Source: Rhineura floridana (lineage: Eukaryota; Chordata; Lepidosauria; Squamata; Rhineuridae). Taken from it: DNA of 64,000 bases. The first letter of the stretch is position 1. Every line of letters starts with the position of its first letter. Below are positions 58,038 through 64,000 of the stretch, one piece after another. Location of the stretch: positions 60,091,486 to 60,155,485 of the forward strand of contig NC_084487.1 of assembly GCF_030035675.1 (NCBI RefSeq), in the 5' to 3' direction. The position numbers and the translations under genes are program-made. The notes beneath the pieces are model-generated. The model saw nothing but the letters and a program-made list of their open reading frames with translations. It had not been told where the DNA came from and searched no databases.

Positions 58038-59308
58038 CCACTCGTTTCAAAAGGAGTTTGTGCTATGGCATGAGACTGTTCCGAGGGAAAAAAAGTCAGA
58101 AGCCCCACTGAACAAGTAGAGAGTTTGGGCTTGGACTGAGGCTTGAAACACCAGATGCAGTTATACAGTATATTAAAAACAGCTTTGCAGAACCAGAATT
58201 GGAGTCAATTACTACTTTTGCAATGACTGTCTGGCATTCTGGATTGCATTGATTGCTTTAAAATGTTTGTTCGTAAGCCATGCAAAACTCCTGTCTGAGC
58301 ATAAAAAAGAACAATAACACACTTACGAGAGCTATTATGTTTTTATTGGTACTTCAAGATAGTCTGGGAAGTGATAGGCTGATGATATCAAGAATATTTA
58401 CATGTAGCAGATTGTTTCTCAGACAGCTTATACTAACCCTTCTCCCTTCCCCAGAAAAGGTCACATGAATGACTGAAAACAGACCATTATAAAGAGGCTG
58501 ATGTTTCAGCCCAATTGCAGGGCTGTCTTTTAACCAAACTGCTCAAGGCACCTCAAGGGCAAATAAAGCAACATTCCAGATTGCCTACCTGGGGCTCCTT
58601 ACTTCAAAGGGTGGAGAGTGGATAATAATCAGTCAGATTATTAAAAGTTTCAGACTTGGGCCTAGTAAAGCTCACAGTCCATAAATGGCAATTAAACCTA
58701 GTCACCAACAAACACTAAGCCTTACTCATAAATTATCACTGCAAAGCTAATGTGATACCTGTGTATCTACATTATGTATATTGCATGACTCAAGTATTCC
58801 TTGAAAAAAAAAAAGCTGTAACATGTGGAATAGCAACAACACAGATATCACACACTTTAATCTGTACTGTTAGTATCACTTCATAGAACAATGCTGGAAC
58901 AAGAAATTTCGCACATGATTTCTTAGGCTTTAACATTATTTGTCAGTAGTGTTTAAGCCCCGTGAAACAAACGGTAAATGGTACGAGTCAGTTACAACTA
59001 ATTTATGGCTCCATAACTTCAGTGGGGCTTTAGGCTGTTCTTCCAAACACGTTTACTTCCAAAGTAAATTCTTTATCACACATCAGGGCTTACTTCCGAA
59101 TAAACATGCAAAGGATTGTGATGCAAGTGTGCCGGGCCTGGTGTAGTATGCAGCTGAATATCACTTGGATTTCTCATGGAACATGTGTAACTATTTTCTT
59201 GTAATCCCTATATTACAAAGAGTACTTTCCTCGCCCCCCCCGGATATTAAGCACAAAGAACCCATGACTTAACTCGGGTCTTCACTAGTGTCACATGTGA
59301 AAACTTAC

Positions 59309-59900
59309 AGGAGAAACCAAGCCTTCCCTGGAGGCGGCCATATCACCTTAAGAGCACATATAGGAGCTCCCACCTTAACATCGATCGCGAACTACTGAAC
59401 TGCACGCAAACATCACCGTGCAATTTCGACAGCAGAGTCCGTCTTTATCCTGGGTTAAATCCTGTATTCGGCGACAAGCTCCAGCTCCCTTCTCAACAGT
59501 TGGGAAAGAAACCGCACCGGCAAAGTCAAGAACCTACAGTACTTCTATCCCCATCTCCGTCCCTCTCACGTCGCTTTCGTAAGGAAATCACTGGCATGAA
59601 CCACCCCTCTTCCCTCCAGACTCTGATCTCAGACTCTCCCCGCGTTTCTTACTACACACGATCCTCTACCTGGGTCCGCCTAGAACGAGCACGCTCTCCG
59701 CCATGTCTCATTCCGTTGCAGCTTCGGCCGTACCTGTCTATGCAGCCCAAACCTGGAGTTAGTAGTCGGGCGCCTCCCTCTGACAATGCGCAGGCGTAAA
59801 CACTTTTCCGGTCACCCATGGAGCTCGACAAAGAATGCTGGGAAATCACCCTGCGTGACTCCCTATCCCAGCGTTCCAGACCAAAAGTATTTAGGATTGT
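59309..59900 (-). other. TMTC3: Probable TMTC3 non-coding first exon region
   Basis: TMTC3 needs a 5' UTR exon upstream of 50530. On the minus strand this CpG-rich stretch offers donor-like sites CCT|GTAAGT (59309), CAG|GTAGAG (about 59668) and CAG|GTACGG (about 59729). I cannot choose between them from sequence, and the start site is also unplaced. The position is inferred from the vertebrate arrangement in which TMTC3 and CEP290 are transcribed divergently from one promoter. Confidence 0.45.
59833..59847 (-). promoter_or_regulatory. Partial ZNF143/SBS-like site
   Basis: GAATGCTGGGAAATC. It keeps the ATGCTGGGAA half of the element only. Confidence 0.3.
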
Positions 59901-59921
59901 CTCACGCTTGGGCGACGTAGA

Positions 59922-59941
59922 GCGGTTTGGGATATGTAGTC
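59922..59941 (-). promoter_or_regulatory. Weak ZNF143/SBS-like site
   Basis: GCGGTTTGGGATATGTAGTC. It keeps the GGGA-T-TGTAGTC half of the element, but the GCATnCT half is poor. Confidence 0.3.
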
Positions 59942-60234
59942 GTCCCTTTCCATTCTTCTCAGTGTAGAGTTAAGGCTGTAATATTCAGTTAACGGCACGC
60001 GGCTCTCACTCCCATGTATGTTTAGTGAGAAATTAAGCAGATTCTCTTTGATCAATGGGGCTTATTTTAGATTGTACGCCTTTTAGCAGGACTGGGTTTT
60101 ATTTTATGTACAGTGCCATGTGCATTTGATAGAGCTATGTAAATAAATGCAAATAATAATAACTTCCAAGTAAGTCCAGGCATATAAAAATGTAGCTTTA
60201 CTACTCCGTATTGTAGGCGGCTCGCTCCCTCAAA

Positions 60235-60254
60235 GCATGCCGGGATTTGTTGTC
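60235..60254 (-). promoter_or_regulatory. ZNF143/SBS-like site
   Basis: GCATGCCGGGATTTGTTGTC. The reverse complement matches the SBS consensus at most positions. It lies 20 bp left of the stronger copy at 60275. Confidence 0.5.
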
Positions 60255-60274
60255 TTCGGGAAGAACTTTCCTGA

Positions 60275-60294
60275 GCATTCTGGGGATTGTAGTC
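60275..60294 (-). promoter_or_regulatory. ZNF143/SBS-like site
   Basis: GCATTCTGGGGATTGTAGTC. Its reverse complement closely follows the SBS consensus ACTACAATTCCCAGCATGC bound by ZNF143, usual in divergent CpG promoters. Confidence 0.6.
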
Positions 60295-60299
60295 CCGCG

Positions 60300-60434
60300 C
60301 GAGTTTTGACTCGGCGCTCGGTCAGTTTAAGAATATCCGGGTTCTTCTGGCTTTGGGTGAGAACTGTTTGATGGCGTCGCTTAGCAGCGGTCATCTCCTC
60401 CGCCTACTGACTCGGTTAACGATTCCGGAAACCA
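60300..60434 (+). other. CEP290: Probable CEP290 first exon (5' UTR or alternative N-terminus)
   Basis: A plus-strand exon ends at a strong donor ACCA|GTGAGT (60434/60435) in the CpG island. Vertebrate TMTC3 is head-to-head with CEP290 (centrosomal/ciliary transition-zone protein), and this is the only exon-like unit in the right place. It holds an ATG at 60371 that is open to the donor (MASLSSGHLLRLLTRLTIPE). Known CEP290 begins MPPNINWKEI in a later exon, so this ATG is either an upstream ORF or an alternative start. I recall similar sequence around a GATGGTGTCGCCTAGCAGC stretch in the human 5' UTR, but cannot verify it. The exon's 5' limit is approximate. Confidence 0.5.
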
Positions 60435-60905
60435 GTGAGTAGTGAGGAGGAAAAGAGGGAGGGAGGTTTTCGTGACTGGATTAATTTTGCTTGCGGGTGA
60501 GGTTGGCGAGCCGTGTGGAAGAGATGGGCTGCTAACGGGCTAAGGAGATTACCCGCCGAGCTGCTCTCGTTTCTGGCCGTTTTGGCTAAAGAGGGGAGGG
60601 GGCGGCATTTGTAATGTTCGGCAAGGCAAGCGGATTATGGCTGTAACCCTCAAGCCGCTTTCTCTAAAGTAACGACTTCTTCTGAAGCCACTGTCAAGCA
60701 GAAGGGCTTTTGTGGCTCTCGGACCCTCAGCATTCTAGACATCGGGGTACAAGGCTTATAATTTGCTTCTTTTCGGTTGGCGTTGCTGACACTGGGGAGG
60801 CCGGGTTGTCTTATTTATTACTTGCCACTTCGTAGGATCTGGAGGCTCATGGCGCAAGCCGGTGCACGTTTAACTCGTAAAGAGTCTTGTAGATCTAAAA
60901 ACTAA

Positions 60906-60987
60906 GGCTGCAATCCAATACATGCCTCCTCAGAAGTAAGCTCCATTGGGTTCAGTAGGATTTACTCCCAGGTATTGGATTTCAGCC
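60906..60987. mobile_element. PIF/Harbinger-like MITE with TAA duplication
   Basis: 82 bp from GGCTGCAATCC to its near-complement GGATTTCAGCC, flanked by TAA at 60903-60905 and 60988-60990. It has inverted halves round CTCCATTGGGTTCAGTAGG. A three-base T-A-A target is typical of PIF/Harbinger. Diverged relatives lie at 8388, 30180 and 33860. Confidence 0.6.
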
Positions 60988-61189
60988 TAACAAATTTATC
61001 ATTGTGGCATAAGCTTTTGCATGTTTAGGTTTGTTGCCTGTTGGATTTTGTTTTGGTGTAAATATGGGTGGACGTGAGCTTGCAGCATCAGGCTGATGAA
61101 ATGTTATCAGTTATTAGCCATTGTTTATATCCCACTCTTCCTCCCAGTAGGAGCCCAGGGTGGCAAACAAAAAGACTGAAGCACTGTGT

Positions 61190-61385
61190 AATATATGGCC
61201 TTCAAGTTGATTCTGACTTATGGTGACCCTATGAATAGGGTTTCATGGTAAGCAGTATTCAGAGGGGGTTTACCATTGTCTTCCTCTGAGGCTGAGAGGC
61301 AGTGACTGGCCCAAGGTCACCCAGTGAGCTTCATGGCTGTGTGGAGAGTTGAATCCTGGTCTCCCAGGTCATAGTCCAACACTCT
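61190..61385 (-). mobile_element. SINE with CORE-like head and Bov-B tail, antisense, nested
   Basis: On the minus strand: GTTAAGAGTGTTGGACTATG head, CAGCCATGAAGCTCACTGGG, GGTAAACCCCCTCTGAATAC, then the Bov-B 3' text TCACCATAAGTCAGAATCAA and CTTGAAGG. Its head equals that of the L2-tailed SINE, but the tail is that of Bov-B. Confidence 0.75.
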
Positions 61386-61519
61386 TAACATCTTAAAAAC
61401 AGACTTTAAAATACATTAAAACAAAACATCTTTAGAAACATTAAAAAAAAAACCACTCTAGAAACATCTTAACAAGCAATTTCAATACAAGTGCAGACTG
61501 AGATAAGGTCTCTACTTAA

Positions 61520-61902
61520 TAGGGATGAGGAAGAATATCCACTACATTGGATTTAGTACCAGATTTTGACTGAATCTGACAGTCCGCTGACCAGCACTGC
61601 TGTCTTTTCAGACCAGCACTGATTTCTTGTGGCAGGCTGTGGCTGTAATCGACATGGCTTTTTTATCCCGATTTTACATAATTGGCTTCGTAATTACAAT
61701 CACTATTATCCATTAACTTCCATGGATTTTCATAAGCATTTATGTTAAAAATTACATATTTTTTTTGCTGCCCCCCAAAAAGACAGTGGATCGAACTGAT
61801 AAGTGCAAAAGCCAGCGGAAACAAAAAAAGGGTGGATCGAGATTAAATGACAGACTATTGGAATACAAGTGGATTGGAACTAGGCAGTGAATCCCATCCC
61901 TA
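61520..61902. mobile_element. Non-autonomous hAT-like element, nested in LINE
   Basis: Ends TAGGGATG / CATCCCTA, flanked by ctacttaa (61512-61519) and ctatttaa (61903-61910), which match at 7 of 8. There is no transposase. Confidence 0.7.
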
Positions 61903-63029
61903 CTATTTAAAAGGCTTGGTGAAAGAGGAAGGTCTTCAGTAGGTGCCAAAGACATAACACAGATGGTGCCTGTCTAATATTTAAGGGGAGGGAGTTCCAA
62001 AGGGTATGTGCCACAACATTAAAGGTCCACTTCCTATGTTGTGTGGAATGAACCTCCTGATAAGATTGTATCTGCAGGAGGCTCTACCTGCAGAACGCAG
62101 TGATCGAGTGGTAAGGGGTAAGACGGTCTTTCAGGTATCCTGGTCCCAAACTATATAGGGCTTTGTACACTAAATCTATAACCTTGAAAATGCTCCATAG
62201 CTAATGGGCAGCCAGTGCAGTTCTTTCAGCAGTGGGTGACATGTTGGCAATACCCTGCCCCAATGAGCAATCATGCCACCACATTTTGTAGCAGCTGCAG
62301 CTTCTGGATCAAGGATCAAGGACAGCCCAAAATTATGGTAATCCAGCCTGGATGGACAGATAGGTAGGTCTGGTGGAGTAAGGAGGGGGCAGCAGAACAC
62401 AACAATCAGTGTATGCAGTGTAAAAGATGCAACCTCTGGTTTTAGGGCCTTCTAAGTGGTAGCCCACAGTTTTGGAATTCAGTCATTTGTGACACAAGGA
62501 AAACTGTGAACCTGGAAGACCATCCTTATTGTTATGACCTTAAAGCTAACTGTAAATTGAAATGTAGAAAAAGTGTTGTGCTCTGTTTATGTATGTTTAA
62601 GTTAAGTCTGGCTGTGTGTTTTTGTCCTGGCTTTTAATAGCGTTAAGTAGATGTTTTAAATTTTATTGGTTGTATTTTGATGTGTAAATCTGTAAAGCTG
62701 CTCTGTGACAAATGATTTTTAAAAATTGGGATATTACAATATTTTTGATAAAATACTAGATCAGTGGTTCCCAACCTTTATGATTACAGGACCTTCTTTG
62801 TAAGCTCAAAAAAATTTGTCACTCCCCCCACGCTAATTTTAATTTTCGTCTCTGTTAATGGAAAAAATGGTGTGTGGCAAAATCACATCTCCAAGTAAAT
62901 CTTTCCATAAAAAGTTCCCTGCTGACAGGAAGGTGTTGCTTTCTTTTCTTAATGCAAAGATCCAATTAAATTGGTATCCCCCTCCCCTCCTCACAGTCTG
63001 AAGATGTACAGTCCTGTCTCCCAACACCA

Positions 63030-63242
63030 GTGGGTGACAGTGTTGGACTAAGATCCAGGTTCAAATCTCCTCCCAGCCATGGAGCTCACTGGGTGGCCTT
63101 GGACCAGACACAGTCTCTTACTTAGCCTGACCTTTCTCACAGGGTTGGTGTAAGGATAAAATGGAAAGGGGGGGGGACCATATGTACCATCTTGAGCAAC
63201 GTGGAGGAAAGGTGGGATATAAATGCAATAATTAAATAAATG
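63030..63242 (+). mobile_element. CORE-like SINE with L2-type tail, sense
   Basis: GGTGACAGTGTTGGACTAAG, CAGCCATGGAGCTCACTGGG, CACAGGGTTGGTGTAAGGAT, GAAAGGTGGGATATAAATGC and an AATTAAATAAATGAATA tail. Confidence 0.78.
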
Positions 63243-63440
63243 AATACATTTCAGCTGCAGTATGTGGACCCCAGCCTCAGCCAACCTGCTGAGCTTTTAA
63301 AAAATAACAATAATAATCAAGAAGCAGCAATGTGATAGTGATGGGGATGCTAAATTGTGAAGATAAAAGAGTGGATAGATTGAGGAAGGGGGGTCAGTGC
63401 TTTCACCTCTGTACCTGACTATCTTCCCTCTTTATGACTT

Positions 63441-64000
63441 CCTTTTGTTGTTATGTGCCTTCAAGTCGATTACAACTTATGGCGACCCTATGAATCAGGG
63501 ACCTCCAAGAGCATCTATTAGGAACCACCCTCTTCAGATCTTGTAAGTTCAGGTCTGTGGCTTCCTTTATGGAATCAATCCATCTCTTGTTTGACCTTCC
63601 TCTTTTTCTACTCCCTTCTGTTTTTCCCAGCGTTATTGTCTTTTCAAGTGAATCATGTCTTCTCATGATGTGTCCAAAGTACGATAACCTCACTTTCATC
63701 ATTTTAGCTTCTAGTGACAGTTCTGGTTTAATTTGTTCTGACACCTATTTATTTGTCTTTTTTGCAGTCCATGGTATCTGCAAACCTCTCCTCCACATTT
63801 CACATTTCAAATGAGTGGATTTTTCTCTTACCCAATTTTTTTCACTATCCAGCTTTCACATCCATACATAGAGATTGGGAATACCATGATCTGAATGATC
63901 CTGACTTTGGTGTTCAGTGATACATCTTTGCATTTGAGGACCTTTTCTAGTTCTCTCATAGCTGCCCTCTCCAGTCCTAGCCTTCTTCTGATTTCTTGAC
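63441..64000 (-). mobile_element. Bov-B (RTE) LINE 3' end, antisense, runs off the window
   Basis: The minus-strand frame from 63744 reads QIKPELSLEAKMMKVRLSYF, GHIMRRHDSLEKTITLGKTE, GSRKRGRSNKRWIDSIKEAT, the C-terminal end of Bov-B ORF2. It stops at 63451 near the 3' terminal text, whose complement is GTCGCCATAAGTTGTAATCG and CTTGAAGGCACATAACAAC. Sequence right of 63744 continues the ORF in another frame, so at least one shift is present. Confidence 0.8.

Larger units (their letters stand above)
50531..59308 (-). other. TMTC3: TMTC3 5' intron (between non-coding exon 1 and coding exon 1)
   Basis: The lower boundary is certain (acceptor at 50531-50532). The upper boundary is one of several possible donors at 59309, 59668 or 59729. 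It contains the fold-back element (51189-51359), SINE plus L2 end (52988-53575), a hAT MITE (54723-54860), an unnamed repeat (55397-55570), a MITE (55890-56020), an interrupted CORE-like SINE (56148-56563) and an antisense tRNA-SINE (57843-58037). In 51560-52980, 53580-54700, 56570-57840 and 58040-59290 I see nothing classifiable. Confidence 0.7.
59300..60650. promoter_or_regulatory. CpG-rich bidirectional promoter, TMTC3 / CEP290
   Basis: CpG density rises sharply here against an AT-rich, CpG-poor background (e.g. CGCGCGAG at 60296, GGCGCTCGG at 60313). There is no obvious TATA box near either presumed start. It holds four sequences resembling the ZNF143/SBS element, listed separately. Transcription leaves in both directions: TMTC3 to the left and the CEP290-like exon to the right. 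Confidence 0.7.
61125..62400 (-). mobile_element. L2-like LINE 3' part, antisense, with two nested insertions
   Basis: It starts at the 3' end (TTTATATCCCACTCTTCCTC, CCCAGTAGGAGCCCAGGGTG). After the SINE it continues as A-rich 3' UTR complement, and after the hAT-like element as degraded coding complement (CTATATAGGGCTTTGTACAC, GGGCAGCCAGTGCAGTTCTT). It is old and inactive. Confidence 0.7.
60435..64000 (+). other. CEP290: Probable CEP290 intron 1 (runs off the window)
   Basis: No CEP290 coding exon was found up to the right edge. The stretch holds a short PIF-like MITE, an L2-like LINE with two nested insertions, a CORE-like SINE and a Bov-B 3' end. Confidence 0.45.

Noticed and set aside
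59500-59849. Open frames in the CpG island as TMTC3 coding sequence
   Set aside because: TMTC3 translation starts at 50503 with the conserved N-terminus. The island frames reflect low stop density in GC-rich DNA.

Overview
This is a window of vertebrate nuclear DNA, most probably from a squamate reptile. One host gene dominates it. Ordinary spliced exons with GT-AG introns sit in a sea of retroposon and transposon copies. The repeats point to Squamata: a SINE ending in ACCTTT units (the mark of the Sauria SINE, mobilised by Bov-B), two Bov-B/RTE LINE copies, many L2-like (CR1 group) LINE ends with AATAAATAAA tails, an L1-type element, and many short palindromic hAT-like MITEs. The species cannot be named from the sequence alone.

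The host gene is TMTC3 on the minus strand. I could place all 13 coding exons from position 50503 (ATG) down to 16515 (stop). Their lengths sum to 2775 nt, which gives 924 codons plus stop with every exon phase agreeing. The vertebrate protein is about 914-915 residues. The protein is an ER multi-pass membrane protein with a C-terminal TPR superhelix that O-mannosylates cadherins. Its non-coding first exon should lie at about 59.3-59.9 kb. Right of it is a CpG-rich promoter (about 59.3-60.65 kb) with several ZNF143/SBS-like elements, and then a plus-strand first exon ending in a strong donor at 60434. In vertebrates the head-to-head neighbour of TMTC3 is CEP290, so that exon is assigned to CEP290 by synteny. 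Its coding exons lie beyond the window.

Region by region: 1-7.9 kb is mostly L2-like LINE debris in both orientations downstream of TMTC3. 8-16.5 kb is intergenic DNA and 3' UTR with MITEs, SINE pieces and microsatellites. 16.5-50.5 kb is the TMTC3 coding body. 50.5-59.3 kb is the first intron, with a fold-back element rich in AAGATGGCGGC. 59.3-60.65 kb is the bidirectional promoter. 60.65-64 kb is CEP290 intron 1 with a nested L2/hAT/SINE composite and a Bov-B 3' end running off the edge.

The most interesting object is in TMTC3 intron 8 (26923-29025): a recently inserted, antisense, L1-like element that carries an ORF1-type frame but no recognisable ORF2. It is bounded by a perfect 21-bp target-site duplication and ends in poly(A), so it resembles the mammalian HAL1 'half-L1' arrangement. 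Its ORF contains an internal tandem repeat. Other points are SINE families that share a head but carry different LINE tails, a perfect 46-bp hairpin MITE, adjacent hAT insertions, and an unnamed dispersed repeat at 6.7 kb and 55.4 kb.
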